From: Tetragonia tetragonoides | Taxonomy: Eukaryota > Streptophyta > Magnoliopsida > Caryophyllales > Aizoaceae | Length of the DNA stretch: 64,000 nt | Reading direction: 5' to 3' | NCBI GenBank assembly: GCA_038025085.1 | Contig: CM076148.1 | Location: forward strand, 17,270,001 to 17,334,000 | Shown: positions 33,643-45,888 of the stretch, in pieces | How positions within the stretch are numbered: position 1 is the first letter of the stretch | Layout: every line of letters starts with the position of its first letter | Notes under the pieces: model-generated | Told to the model about the DNA's origin: nothing | Databases searched by the model: none | The model's input: the letters and a program-made list of their open reading frames with translations, nothing else | Program-made: the position numbers and the translations under genes

Positions 33643-35887
33643 TACATTGTTTTGTATTTACCCAAATTCCAAATCAGACTTATTAGAACAACGTGCAATG
33701 TTATTGGATTTTTGCCTATATTTTAAAGTACTGTAAAATTCTGTATCATGTACTCATTTTTTTTTTTAGGAATGTACTCATTTTTTATGTTAGGAATCAA
33801 TTTCATTATGTAAATTATTATGAATGAGAGAAGGAGATTCAGTTATGATCATATGGCTGCTTTGATGCCAAATTAACTCACTATGCAATTTTCTGAAACC
33901 AGTTGCATAGATTCTACCTGATACTGATTATTCTATCTGCTTCAATGGAAAAAGCCTCGCCTTTTCATATCCTATCATCTGGAAATTACAGAGTAAAGCT
34001 TTGTAGCATGCAAGATTGAGGAGTTCCCTACAAAGGAGGATAGTAAGATTGACGAGCAGACATTCCGACCTACAGCTCACATGCACAAAACGACCAAGCA
34101 TCAGAAAAGTAATCCTCTTGACTGGAGCCAAATAAAAAAAATAAAGAAGGGGGTTACATATAGTTGGATCTTGGCCTTCTGATCGGAAGCATTACAACTC
34201 ACAAAGAATGTAGGCTTGGCAAGATGGAGCAAAATCAAAGTACTGGCCTCGGTTGCATAGACATCCATTAAAATTAAGCATAAAAATTTTCGGAATTTGT
34301 GAATCGCACTATGTACTCTTGATTTTTCATTATGAAGAAAATCATTTTTAAGTTCTTGACAATGAAAAATCAAGAATTCGCAGCATAAAAGAAAACTAAT
34401 AGAAAACAGTACATGAGCTGAGCATAATACTTTCTAATATACATGAAAATAAGCTGAACCACAAGTCGGACAATGATTACAAGTTACACTGTAATATACC
34501 TAGACGTCTCAACAGGTACGTACAGAGCTGCTGAGCGGCTTCTATTCTGTTGGCGTTTGGCATTGGTGAGAACTCTGTCACAGAGCATGAGCCACGTAAA
34601 CCTGCACAGCTGCTGTGTGACGGGGGCACCCAAGGCCAACTCCCACTTCTTGTTGACAGGTTGTGGTGTGGGATATCTTCAAAGTTTAAGGGCGTATCTC
34701 AAAAGCCTACTGAAGCTGAATCATCCCAGTTTAATCTTTAGCAACCACGTCTGGATTTGTCTGAACCTCTGCAGCACCCACAATCAGTCAATCAAAAGAT
34801 CTGAGTTTACACCAGCCTGAAATTACAAGTTTCAAACTCATAAACTATTTTGGTCAGGATACAACCTCAACCTTCTCAAAGACAGGAAATCCATTGTGTA
34901 CAATAACATAAAACAAGCAATAGAGAGGAATAAGCAAGCAGAAAGATGTCAAGGCACATAACTAGCAGAGCCATGTCACCTGTGATTCCAGTAATTGCTT
35001 CAGGCTATTTATCAAAATGAAAATAACTGAGCATTTAAAACAAATTACATGAAATGCCAATAAACTTGCCTCAAGATATAAGTTCAAAGATTAGAAAGTA
35101 ACAAATTGCGCAAAGAACCAGAATCTCTATTTTTTGCATATGCACAAAGTAATAGCCTTGCTTCGTATATCTATCTACTTGCCGTACTTGGTTTGTTTAT
35201 CGCCTTTTATCAATATAGGTTTGAGTTATTTCTAAAGCTATTTTTCTGGGAAATTTCCACTCCTGAGAGGCTTCTACTCGCAAACCTAGAAAAGCCAACA
35301 GCAAAAACACTAACAAAACAGCAAGATTCCTTACATGAAGCAAATCAACCCCAGTAGTTGTTCGAGTTATTTGCTTAAGGTACCCCCCTGATTGTGCTGC
35401 CTCATGTCTGCAACTCCTTCACGCTTCAAAAGCCTTAAGTGACAATATAATGACGGTCAAATTTCATTCTCTGGAAACTTATGCGAGTTGTGACTGACCA
35501 AAAAAGCAAAGCAGACCTAACTTTCCTTGTACACTAGGAGATTAAAACTACTTGTGCCATACACCACAATAGAATATGAGAAAGAGCCACACATTTTGAT
35601 ATACATGCACCCGCAAGTTGTATAAATTTGTAGCAAGAAAATATGACGTGCAATGCATTTGTCTGTAAATCACAATTACCTAGAGGATAGCGAGAGTGTA
35701 GGAGAAAGGCATACTGATTGCAACACCAATATTTGGACTGAATATCAGGAATTGTCACAAAATCCAGGTTTCTTTGATCCAAATAGCAAACCAGATTCTC
35801 AGACTAATAATGTGAAAGCCTCAAGAAATAGAACAGCTTACAACCAGTAGGCAGTAGGAGCAGAGTTAAAATAAGATGCCAGCTACC

Positions 35888-36091
35888 TCAGATAAACCTA
35901 ATAGAACCTATGAAAGAAGAAAAGGGGGAGGAAAAGGAGGGCAAAAGTTTAGCAAAGACATCCTTTGAAAAGAGATGAACAAATACAGGAGGGTCAAAGA
36001 CAGTGACCTCTGCAGTTGCGAGCATAACAAGTTCACTACTTCCGGGGCCTGTACGCTGTATTGCACAAATTCTGTGCGCAACGAAGACCAA
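35888..36091 (-). other. Unidentified exon-like open frame, conserved in both C arms
   Basis: From a possible acceptor (CGCACAG) the minus strand reads ICAIQRTGPGSSELVMLATA followed by EVTVFDPPVFVHLFSKDV. It looks protein-like (balanced composition, few changes in the other copy at 62321-62524). I do not recognise the family. It may be a stray exon of an unrelated gene carried in the duplicated block, or the conservation may simply reflect the recency of the duplication. Confidence 0.35.
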
Positions 36092-36880
36092 AATGAAACC
36101 AGAAGGGTCGTTGGCATTTGGTAGGTTGAGTTTTGTAAATCAATTTACATCAAGATTTTGAAATATGCTTATGTTAATTGAAATAATATCAGCAACTCAT
36201 TCATCAACGAATAGTAGTGCCCTATGGCTAAAAAGCACATAAAAATTCAAGCTCAAAGTGACAGATAACATTTAATGTCAAGTATTCTCACAAACCAGGT
36301 TGGTTTCTCCAAGGATAAATCCACATTTCAATGATAAATCTGATGACAAGAGAACCGACGACAGACAAAAAATAGTACCAGAGGTAAATAAGATTTAGCT
36401 GACATGAGAGCAATGAAAAAATATCAATGAGCATATGCCAAAGCTCCTCAAGAAAAATATTCCATCAAACCTCACTACCTTGAGCCTTCCCACTCCATCG
36501 CATGGCAGATTGAAATTAACATTCCCTCAACTCATCAGAAGGATTAGTTATAATTCTTCCAAGAGGGGGAGGGCACGTATAAGTGTTTTATTTTACTAAA
36601 ATGATGAGCTGCCAGCACATTCGTCAGAGTCACAGTTCTTGACATATCCTTTCCACTCAAAGCAAGACAAGTTTACCAATTTCCTAAAATAGTAGTACTA
36701 CAAAACAGAGAAAAATTGAAATCATGAAATTTCTCAAGAAGATGCAACCAATCCAGGTAAAATCACCATGTTACAGAATACAGATTCCTCAAACCGATAA
36801 CTAGAAGACAACCTTAAAGTGTACATCAAATTGTTAAAACAACAAACACAATAAATATGTACCACCAAAAACCTACATGC

Positions 36881-37474
36881 TCAAATCTTGAAATAATTTT
36901 GAAGCAATGTCTTGTCTTCATTGCTTATGTGATGAGCAGAGATCAAGTCAAAAATTAAAGCAGCAGTGTCAGCATCAGCTACGAATTTTTTGGCAGTCAT
37001 AATGTCAACAAGTTCCAACGCCTTTCGGACATCACAATGACGAAGAAATCCTCTAATAATAGTATTGTAGGTGCAATCATTTGGACAACATCCATTCTCC
37101 TCCATTATCTTTAGCACTTCACTTGCTTCATGCAATTTTCCCTTTTTACAAAATCCTTTAATCAGTACAGTGTACGTACGCACATCTGGTTGTAACCCCT
37201 CAATCCGAAGAGAGGAGAAGAAACCCACTGCGTCTCTAAGTCTCCCAGCTTCACACAGGCCGTTGATTAGGATATTGAAGATGTTAATATTAGGGATCAC
37301 TCCACTATCCTTCATTTGCTTTAGCATTGATATGGGCTTCTCAACTTGTGCACTTTTACACAGGCCATCAAGCAATGAAGCATATGTGACAACATTTGGA
37401 TGTAGTCCACGAGCTTCCATTTCTTTGAAAAGTTGGCGTGCAGATTCAAGTCTGTTGTTCTTGCACAAGCCATC
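36881..37474 (-). pseudogene. Truncated PPR copy (C-terminal 195 residues)
   Basis: About five and a half PPR motifs, from LCKNNRLESARQ to the stop at 36881, match the C-terminal part of the full-length PPR genes. It starts without an ATG at a sharp breakpoint near 37475, after which unrelated sequence begins (GCCCACCAATATACGGC). The inverted copy at 60938-61531 shares the same truncation, so the loss came before the inverted duplication. It is unlikely to make protein. Confidence 0.85.
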
Positions 37475-38042
37475 TATGGCCCACCAATATACGGCGGCCC
37501 CAAATGAAGTTTTGATCTAGTGGTTAATATTTGTCTAATGATTTTGGGTATATTAGATCTAGATTTAAATTCCCCTTTCTTATAAGTTTATTGCACGGAC
37601 TCTTGTACCCTTCTTTTGACTTACAAAATAAAAAAGACCTATTACGGCTAGAGGTTTTATTTATTTATTTATTTATTGTTACTTGGCGAGGCCTACCAAC
37701 CAACCTGGGATCAAATCCCACTATCTGCCATGCCCATCCTCCACCCTTTCCCCTGAATCTGAACATAAAAAGGGGTGGTGGCTGACTGGCTGGTCATTTG
37801 TGACTTTGTGTTGCTAGAGTTGTTATTTTTGCTGGAATTTTGCTCTAGAAATTAACCTTTTCTTTGTTTACAAGAGCAGTTTAGTTAGTTTCTCAATCTC
37901 ATGTACCAATCAATTTTCTTTTTCCCAATGTAAACTTAGTCAATGCTATTCGTGTATTGTTTGGGCTATTTGGCTTCGTTTATGGGTGTTTCTCTAATAC
38001 ATCAGAAATATCGGTTAACTGCACTGAAAGTCTGAAACTGAG
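37475..38042. other. Sequence 5' of truncated PPR, no gene
   Basis: This is shared with the inverted copy at 60360-60937. It includes a TTTA microsatellite at about 37660-37678. No coding gene is recognised. Confidence 0.5.
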
Positions 38043-38490
38043 TAAGTGTATAATGCATTAATGCTAGTGTATGAAGTGAAGCCAGACATGAAGTCTGTAT
38101 AAATAACTTTTGCCTCTGCAAAAGAAACGAAGAAACGAAGTTCAACAGATATTAGACAGGAAGCTCTGAAGTTATGTCCATGCAACAAATCTCAGAGTCT
38201 TGAAAAACCAACAGTAAAAAGGCTACAGCAATAGCAAGAATATTACAGTAATTGCGTCCAGTAGTTGTTCCAGTCATTTGCATAGACAGGAAGCTCTGAA
38301 GTTAAGTCCATGCAACAGAACTCAAAGCTTGAAAAACCAACAGCAAAAAGGCTAACAGTAATAGCAAGAATCCTTACATCAAGCATATTACAGTAATTAT
38401 GTCCAGTAGTTGTTCCAGTCATTTGCATAAGGTCCCTCCCACTGATTCTGGTGTCTGGAACTCCTTCAGGCTTCAAACGATGCACTGATG
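38043..38490. repeat. PPR 3'-flank segment, copy 2 (orphan)
   Basis: This matches 42690-43130 in the same orientation, and 59930-60370 reversed. In the unit downstream of a full-length PPR gene this segment lies about 0.8 kb after the stop codon; here no PPR body adjoins it. It contains the two-unit TTGAAAAACCAACAG repeat. Confidence 0.8.
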
Positions 38491-41253
38491 GGATTGGCCT
38501 GTTGGGTCATGCCCAATTAGTGTCTGTTTTTCCTCTCCTGCTGATTGTGTATCCTCACTAATTGGTAACCAAAAATAATTAGTTGTGTTTTCCACACAAA
38601 CTAGGTACTGGTGGTGGTGGGTAATCTCCAGGACTGCCTAAGTTTTGATTTCTCGTCCCTTTTCTTGTAGACAAAGTGAACATATTCTCTTTTCTTTCTC
38701 CTTCTCTGCTAACATTATACACAAATGGTTCTGTTTGCGCAAGTTGAGTTACTGAACCTGATCTTTATGAGTGCGCACTTCCATTAACGTTGTGTTAATC
38801 CTGGAGGACAACTGCCTGAGAAAGCCTGCATCAGTGCTAGGCGAAATCGTTTTCAGGACAGTGGTTGTCCACAGTACAACAATTCCAGTAAAAATTTTCC
38901 TTTGTTCTGTGATTGAATGTACACTATATAATTCCAACAAGACATTCATCTTGTTTACGTTCAAAACAAGAGATGAAAAATAATGATACGAAATGCCTAC
39001 AGAAGACAGCCACCGACATGTTCAATATAAACCTATCTGCCAAAGTAACCTCCCTCACCATTCTTTCACCAAGCTCAATTCTTACTTTTCCAACCATAAT
39101 TCACGATATCTGCTCTACTACAAAATTTCAGGATACAATGCCTACTGATTTCAGAGTGAGAGATAGAAATGCATTTTGGGGCCTACTCTAAAAAGAATGC
39201 AAGAGGAAACAAAACTAAATAAATAACAGCAAAAAAAAAAAGGAAAAAAAATACAATAGGGTGCCTGTACAAAATCCTCGATTTTTCACATCATACCTCA
39301 GCAACAGACTCAAGAATCTGACTTCAAACGACCGCTACAGTCAACAACTGCACCACCAACATTCCTAGTTGAGATTCAGAGGTTGACTTGCTGCATTGTC
39401 ATCCTATATGCAAGAATTTCGACAAAATCACAAATTCAGGCGGCATATAAGAAATTTATTGTAGACAATACATTAGCTTACATAATTTTGTATTGACCGT
39501 AGATATTACAACTACATGAATAAAACTGCATGAGGGAATCAGTCCCCTAGAACACATAAACACCCCAAGTGCATAGTCATCAAGAGACATAATCAGCTGA
39601 GGTTCCAGACACACCAAGCAACTTCGGTATTCAGTTGAAGTTTTATATGCATGCTAGTATGGCGCTAATTTTTACCAGCATACTAGAAACAAAAATGGCA
39701 AAGCAATAAACAATCAAGAAAGAAAGTTAACCAAGCTTCTATAATGTGAAGCTGGTTTGCAACGGTTTCCACACTTCACCTAATTCCCATTACTTCATAA
39801 AATCATAACCACAACTGGAAAGGCAAAATTCTTCTTAAACAAAGTTTGAGCTATAATAGGAATATACCTAGACTTGCTAAATATTTGACTGATAGTATGA
39901 TTATGTCTAGTGCATACAAACAAAGCATGAAAAACTGAAATATGTCCATGGGTCTACAGCTCATAGGAAAGTACTTTGTGCTGACTTTGATTAGAGGCCA
40001 ATGAACTCTAGTAATCTAAAGGAGCTCGATGTAAGGATAAGCCTCTAACTTTGATAGTAATGGGAATGTGGACTGCGTAGTGTTTGCCCTCAGAATTCAG
40101 GAACGCCAAATTTCTGCCCTCATTTCTTAGGAAGATTGAATTGATGTGAAGGCAATAGAATAGATATTATCATGCTGACACATCCAAGGCTTACCTAACA
40201 TAATACTCTTAACAAGAATCCAACTGACTAAAAAATATCCGGTTAAGAGTTACTCATTGATTCTTAAGGACTCCCTCCAGACACCCGAACAACGGAAACC
40301 GCCATACCCTGAATATACTTGGAATGCATTAAGGTGTCCCCTTAACTGACTTTTCCACAAGCAAAGATCTTATAGCCATAGGCTAATTTGCTAATGACTA
40401 TAAGTTGAATAAGCTCAAAATAAGCCAATGTTAGTTGGTCCTTAGATAAGACTCTTCACTGACGAATCTTTCATAGTGATCATTGTACCTGTCCCTGCAT
40501 TTCTACACCTACTAAAGTTCCAAATGTGCTCTCAAGGAGTACACTGCAACTGCAGGCAGCAAGGTGCAGAAGCAAGTTTTGCAGTGATAGCTAAACATAG
40601 CCCTCTCAAAATGGATAAGCAACCTAAGGAGCTATACCACAAATTGAAGACTTATACATTTGAGTGTGGGGCTGGGTTTGCTATCAGCCCCACTTGACTC
40701 AACAAAGGACTGTGTGGAGCTTGAGCTGAAGTTGAGCACAACCCAAAGTTAACTTCAAGTAGCCCGTGGTTTATGTCACGAAATATGCCAATTAAGGTTC
40801 CAGCAAAAGACAACATCACGCGCTCATGGTTCTCTGGTGAACTGGTGATGCTTCAGTCCAAAGAGAGGAATTGCACTTGACAAAGGCTACAAAGCCCAAC
40901 CCAATTCAGCAAATGGACGTCTCCAGACAATGGAAGGCAACTGTCTAAGCTTTCACACAAGAAATAATTATTAAAAAAAGAATAAAAAACGAATAGCAAC
41001 TGCCTTCTTCTTCACACAAGAAACAAAAAAAGATGAAAAGAATACCAACTTCTTCTCTATCACAGAAGAAACAAAAAAGAAGAAAATAATATGGCCCTGT
41101 CTATAAGCTTAATTGCTTAAATAACAACTTCCATAAATTCCAAAACATATGGTTAAAAGATCTACTCCATGAACATCTAATTGCTTCTTTTATAGCTTCA
41201 ATTACACCAACCACCATACATTAGAAAGACTTCCATGGTTCCATAATGATATA

Positions 41254-41549
41254 GGGCATGCTTGGATTGGGGGTAATGATTAGGGGGGTAATGGAGCAAA
41301 TTAAAGGCTAAAATAGGAAGGTGGAGGCGGTGAAGGGTGGTGCAACTTGGTGGAGGGGAAAGAAAATGAAGGGAGAGGGGGGGAATGATTACCCTAGGGG
41401 GAGAGTGGGTACATTTTACCCCCCAAATGGGGGTAACAATTACCCCCCTCTTCACAAAATCTAACACTCATCACCTCCCGCACCTCCCATTTTAGCCTAT
41501 AACTTGATCTATTACCCCATTAATCATTACCATCAATCCAAGCATGCCC
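41254..41549. mobile_element. MITE with GGGCATGCTTGGATTG ends, copy 1
   Basis: This 296-bp element has terminal inverted repeats GGGCATGCTTGGATTG...CAATCCAAGCATGCCC extending imperfectly for about 35 bp into GGGTAATGATTA. The interior is G- or C-rich on alternate strands with no coding capacity. The ends resemble PIF/Harbinger-derived MITEs, but no clean 3-bp target duplication was found. The second copy at 48359-48654 is the same insertion carried in the inverted arm. Open frames across it are not genes. Confidence 0.8.
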
Positions 41550-42114
41550 TCAATTGGAAAAAAAAAAAAAAAAAAAAAAAAAAAACGACTTCATGCTTGG
41601 GCTCCTACATTGAGGAGGCCGATAAACTCGCAAGCCAACAATATGTTATTAGGTTATGTTATTTCCCATCACAAATTATGTTGCCAAACACAAACCATGG
41701 TAACAGCATATCTGCTTGCTGGATAGATATAGAAAATTTGCAATCCTTTTCAGAAGAGCTGCGCTATGATGTTTACTTTATGGGCTAGAAGATTTGCCAA
41801 AATCCTAATCAGTGTGGGTTACATATCTACGATCTAGGTGTGCAAGGTAGGGTATCAAGATCTCATTTGAAAGGCATGTGACGGGCTCTTGGCATGAGCA
41901 AGATCTGAATAATGTCAGACATCTCAACATGACTGTCTCCAGAAGAAAAGACTTGATGCATTACAATGAGACACAAAAGTGGCAGGCATCATGGCTGCAG
42001 CTGTTAAGCGGTAGCTCTAAATTGCATGTATTATGCATTTCTAATTCTCTTATAATAATCAAGAGAGAAATCCAAGCTAAGAATGAGAAAACAAACAGAG
42101 AAACAGTAAGTTAC

Positions 42115-42213
42115 CATCATAGCTTGAAAAGCACTCCCCACTGACAGCTTCAATTTACATCTTTCAGATTGAGATGAAGAATCTCCATCATCCTTAAAAC
42201 CATGATTTTGCCC
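42115..42213 (-). other. Isolated 33-codon exon-like segment
   Basis: A 99-bp stretch is flanked by a consensus acceptor (CACATTTTCAG) and a donor (ATGATGGTAACT). It is open throughout, reads GQNHGFKDDGDSSSQSESCK followed by LKLSVGSAFQAMM, and its length is a multiple of three. The same segment is on plus at 47710-47808. It looks like an internal exon of an unidentified gene, but no partner exons were recognised nearby. Confidence 0.4.
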
Positions 42214-42262
42214 CTGAAAATGTGTTGGTATTAGACCTGAACTAGTAATTGAAGACTACATC

Positions 42263-42689
42263 ACATAACAGCAATCACAGAGGTGAACATTATATTTACT
42301 CCAAGCATAATCATTGAATAAAAAGAAGATTTTGCAAAATAAAAATGAACGCAGTTGTGAGCAGGAATTTGGAAATGTGCAGCAAGTCAAAGTGGACTTT
42401 GTTTCCTGGCGGGACAAAACAGTATGGTACTAGAAAGCATGCTGTCGAGATGCTCGGGATGAGAGTGGGCATACATACTAACCCATGTTCTAATCCAGTT
42501 TTGGACAGACCTTCACCACACATGGTTTCAAGAACACAAACAATCTATCCCTTCTTAGTGTGTGACTGATTATGATTACTATGAATGTTGGGAATCAACA
42601 GTGAACACTCACATTACCTTAGAACCCTCGAAAGGGAAGAGGAAATTGACATAAACCCATGTACACAATAGACAGTTCAAGTTATTAAT
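42263..42689. other. Single-copy spacer, no gene seen
   Basis: This joins the D arm to the PPR-flank repeat. I see no gene or repeat. Confidence 0.4.
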
Positions 42690-43135
42690 GTGTAAGTGTA
42701 TAATGCATTAATGCTAGTGTATGAAGTGAAGCCAGACATGAAGTCTGTATAAATAAATTTTGCCTCTGACAAAAGAAACGAAGAAACGAAGTTCAACGGA
42801 TATTAGACAGGAAGCTCTGAAGTTAAGTCCATGCAACAAATCTCAGAGTCTTGAAAAACCAACAGTAAAAAGGCTACAGCAATAGCAAGAATATTACAGT
42901 AATTGCGTGAATTGCGTCCAGTAGTTGTTCCAGTCATTTGCATAGACAGGAAGCTCTGAAGTTAAGTCCATGCAACAGAACTCAAAGCTTGAAAAACCAA
43001 CAGCAAAAAGGCTAACAGTAATAGCAAGAATCCTTACATCAAGCATATTACAGTAATTAGTTGTTCCAGTCATTTGCATAAGGTCCCTCCCACTGATTCT
43101 GGTGTCTGGAACTCCTTCAGGCTTCAACAAACTCA
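42690..43135. repeat. PPR 3'-flank segment, copy 3 (downstream of PPR copy 2)
   Basis: This matches 38043-38490 over its whole length and 27594-27847 over the right part. It retains a stretch deleted in the copy at 27594 (the GGAAGCTCTGAAGTTAAGTC stretch). It marks the edge of the direct PPR duplication. Confidence 0.8.
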
Positions 43136-43935
43136 AGTGACCATCTAATGGTAATCAGATTTCATTTTTCAGAAATTTATGTGCCTCCTCACCGTCATTT
43201 GCATCAATCATAATGGCGGTCTGCAACCTGACCTCTTTGAAATAGGCTAATAATAGATGTTACACCATTCACAAAAATGATAAAAGACACCAAAGGTACA
43301 AGTTCAATAAAGATGGTATAACAATAAATCACAAACTATGTCAAATAGAGTTATTCTTATAGACTGCTTACTCCATTTACCTCAATGAAAAGAGCTGCAC
43401 TTTTTGATATCCATATAAACTCATAGCATGGAAAATATGTCTGCAATTGTAGTTCTCAGGATAGCAACCCTATAGGAGAATGTAATTCGACTCATGCCTC
43501 ACATATCAAGCTCAGAGTGCAAGAAAATATTGTAACTGAACATCGAGTATTCTTACTCAATAGGTCACTTTCTCCCAACTATCAAGCCACATTTGAAAAC
43601 TAATATAGCCACACATCAGAATCTTAAGTTTAGAAGTAGATGAAATTGCAGAAACAAAGATTCAGAATCTTAAGATCCATCATAATTGATTGGTTTGATT
43701 GAAATAAACATAACATACAACTAAAGGTTTGGGAAGACAGGATACATGATCTAACATGGGAACTCTGTCCTAACTAAGCACCAGAAAATGCTAGCTAGGA
43801 AGGTAAGACCACCATATTACAGAATATTATATTATTTAACAAGAGAACTTGCACAGAACCATAAAACATACATCAGATTTTAAAACAATTGATACAAAAT
43901 AGCATACTAACACCGCCAAGCGCCAACCTACATAC

Positions 43936-45888
43936 TCAAATCTTGAAATACGTTCGAAGCAATTCCTTGTCTTTGTTGCTTATGTTATGATCAGAGAGCA
44001 AGCCAACAAATAGAGTAGCAGTGTTAGCATCAGCTGCAAACTTTTTGGCAGTCATAACTTCGAGAAGCTCCAAAGCCTTCCGGACATCACAACGATAAAG
44101 AAATCCCTTAAGAATAGTATTGTAGGTGCAATCATCAGGAGAACATCCATTCTCCTCCATTATCTTTAGCACTTCACTTGCTTCATGCAATTTTCCCTTT
44201 ATACAAAATCCTTTAATCAGTACATTGTACGTACGCACATCTGGTTGTAAGCCCTCAACCTGAAGAGAGGAGAAGAAACCCACTGCGTCTCTAAGTCTCC
44301 CAGCTTCACACAGGCCGTTGATTAGGATACTGAAGATGTTAATACCAGGGACTACTCCCTTATTCTCCATTTGCTTTAGCATTGATATGGCCTTGTCAAC
44401 TTGTGCACTTTTACACAAACCATCAAGCAATGAAGCATATGTGAAAACATCTGGATGTAGTCCACGAGCTTCCATTTCCTTGAAAAGTTGGCGTGCAGAT
44501 TCAAGTCTGTTGTTCTTGCACAAGCCATCTATGAGAGTATTATAGGTAATAACATCAGGGGTCAGTCCTTCAACAGTCATTTGTTCAAGCAAGTTGACGG
44601 CTTTATCAATGTACTTAGCCTTGCAGTATCCATTTATCAAGGTGTTGAAAGTCACAACAGTAGGCTGGCACCCATTTTCAATCATCAAATCTATTAGCGC
44701 TGATGCCTCATCCATTCTGCCACACAAGCAATATCCATTCAACAGGGCAGTGTAAGTAATGATATCAGGAGTGTCACCCCTGTTAATCATGAACTCGAGT
44801 ATGGCACGTGCCTCATCCACCTTCCCCTCTTTACAGTGCATGTCAATCATGATGGTATAGGTGTCAATTCCAGGAGATATGCCTTTGTTCAACATCTCAT
44901 CGAACATTGGTTCAACATCTTCCCACTGCCCCAGATTGTAAAGCCCTCGAAGTAAGGTGTTATAAGTAACGACTGTGGGTGAAATGCCCTTGGTTTTCAT
45001 GTGGGAGAACAAGTCGAGAGCTTGAGGCAAGCAGTCGCCTTTACACATGCTGTCAATAATGGTGGTGTAAATGACAACATTTGGCTGACAATGGCAAGAT
45101 TCCATTTTCCTGAGCAAGTGAAGAGCACCAGCATTGTTGCCAGTGCTGCAAAGACCTTTGATCATAACACCGAAGGTAACTATGGTAGGTTGTAAGCCTA
45201 GGTTGACAATTTGGTCCAAGAGTTTAACAGCTTGAGGTAATTGATTAGTATGAATAAGGCCATTAAGTAAGGTGGTGAAGATGACGATGTTGAGAGGATA
45301 GCCGAGCTTAAGTTGTTTGGCAAGGAGAGAGAACCCGAAATCGACACGGCCTAAACGAGAGTAACAATTAATGAGAATGCCGAGGGAATAATGATTGGGT
45401 CGAACACCGGATTGTTCAAGGTGGTTGGACAGAGATATGACAGTAGAGAAAGGTGGAAAGGGTTTGATCTTAAGCATGGCAGTAAAGAGTTGAGTAAATG
45501 TAACGAGAGAAGGGAGAGGAGTGAAAGAGGACATTCGAGTGAAGAGAGAGAGAGGGCGGTCAATGTTTTTGAACCCTAACTTGCATTGTTGCCTCACTGA
45601 ATTCAGGAATAACAATTCAGGGTCATCCACATCCACATTTTTATTAAAATCAGAATCAAAATTTGAGTGCTTTGGTTTGTTAGAGTAATTTCGGCAACCA
45701 AATTGAAATTGAAATTGAAAACCAAATTGAAATTGAAATTGAAATTGAAAACCAAATTGAAATTGAAATCGAAAAGAAGAAAAGGTAGGGAAATGGGAAA
45801 CAGAAAACAGGAGAGGATTACCAGCAACTGAAGCAGAAGCATTTCCATGTTGTCCAAGTAAGCTTACCGCTTTGCTTCTCATCCTCAT
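43936..45888 (-). CDS. P-class pentatricopeptide-repeat protein, copy 2 (Rf-like), intact
   Basis: A single open frame of 650 residues runs from ATG 45888 to the stop at 43936. The first 70 or so residues hold an unusual leader in which Phe-Gln and Phe-Gly alternate (FQFQFGFQFQF), encoded by a CAATTT-type DNA repeat. About 14 PPR motifs of 35 residues then run to the C-terminus, which ends NYFKI. P-class PPR proteins bind organellar RNA one base per motif; residues 5 and 35 set specificity. The leader starts Met-Arg-Met-Arg-Ser-Lys, and mitochondrial targeting is plausible but not proven. An alternative splice that removes the FQ leader (GTAAGC after codon 7) is possible. It is a paralog of the gene at 28669 but lacks that gene's extra 71 residues. 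Confidence 0.9.
   Translation of the reverse strand: MRMRSKAVSLLGQHGNASASVAGNPLLFSVSHFPTFSSFRFQFQFGFQFQFQFQFGFQFQFQFGCRNYSNKPKHSNFDSDFNKNVDVDDPELLFLNSVRQQCKLGFKNIDRPLSLFTRMSSFTPLPSLVTFTQLFTAMLKIKPFPPFSTVISLSNHLEQSGVRPNHYSLGILINCYSRLGRVDFGFSLLAKQLKLGYPLNIVIFTTLLNGLIHTNQLPQAVKLLDQIVNLGLQPTIVTFGVMIKGLCSTGNNAGALHLLRKMESCHCQPNVVIYTTIIDSMCKGDCLPQALDLFSHMKTKGISPTVVTYNTLLRGLYNLGQWEDVEPMFDEMLNKGISPGIDTYTIMIDMHCKEGKVDEARAILEFMINRGDTPDIITYTALLNGYCLCGRMDEASALIDLMIENGCQPTVVTFNTLINGYCKAKYIDKAVNLLEQMTVEGLTPDVITYNTLIDGLCKNNRLESARQLFKEMEARGLHPDVFTYASLLDGLCKSAQVDKAISMLKQMENKGVVPGINIFSILINGLCEAGRLRDAVGFFSSLQVEGLQPDVRTYNVLIKGFCIKGKLHEASEVLKIMEENGCSPDDCTYNTILKGFLYRCDVRKALELLEVMTAKKFAADANTATLFVGLLSDHNISNKDKELLRTYFKI

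Larger units (their letters stand above)
33820..38564. repeat. Inverted duplication C, left arm (pairs with 59847-64000)
   Basis: The arm is the reverse complement of 59847-64000, with position sums of about 98412 (35106-38564) and 97820 (33820-34430). It includes the truncated PPR copy at 36881-37474. The step between the two sums is a 592-bp segment (about 34433-35024) present only here. The matching arm runs off the window end, so the full length is unknown. Confidence 0.88.
38562..42262. repeat. Inverted duplication D, left arm (pairs with 47661-51092)
   Basis: The arm is the reverse complement of 47661-51092 at very high similarity, with position sums of 89654 (38562-39019), 89908 (39274-41560) and 89923 (41590-42262). 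The steps are a 254-bp segment at about 39020-39273 found only in this arm, and a 15-bp difference in an A-run at 41560-41586. The pair encloses PPR copy 2. Confidence 0.9.

Noticed and set aside
41198..41467. Pro/His-rich open frame repeated at 48441-48710
   Set aside because: It lies within the 296-bp MITE; the repetition is due to the duplicated arm.
42894..43136. Small conserved protein of about 80 residues repeated in the PPR flanks
   Set aside because: The frame is shared among recent duplicates but is altered by indels and in-frame repeats, without a known domain. Recency of duplication explains the similarity.
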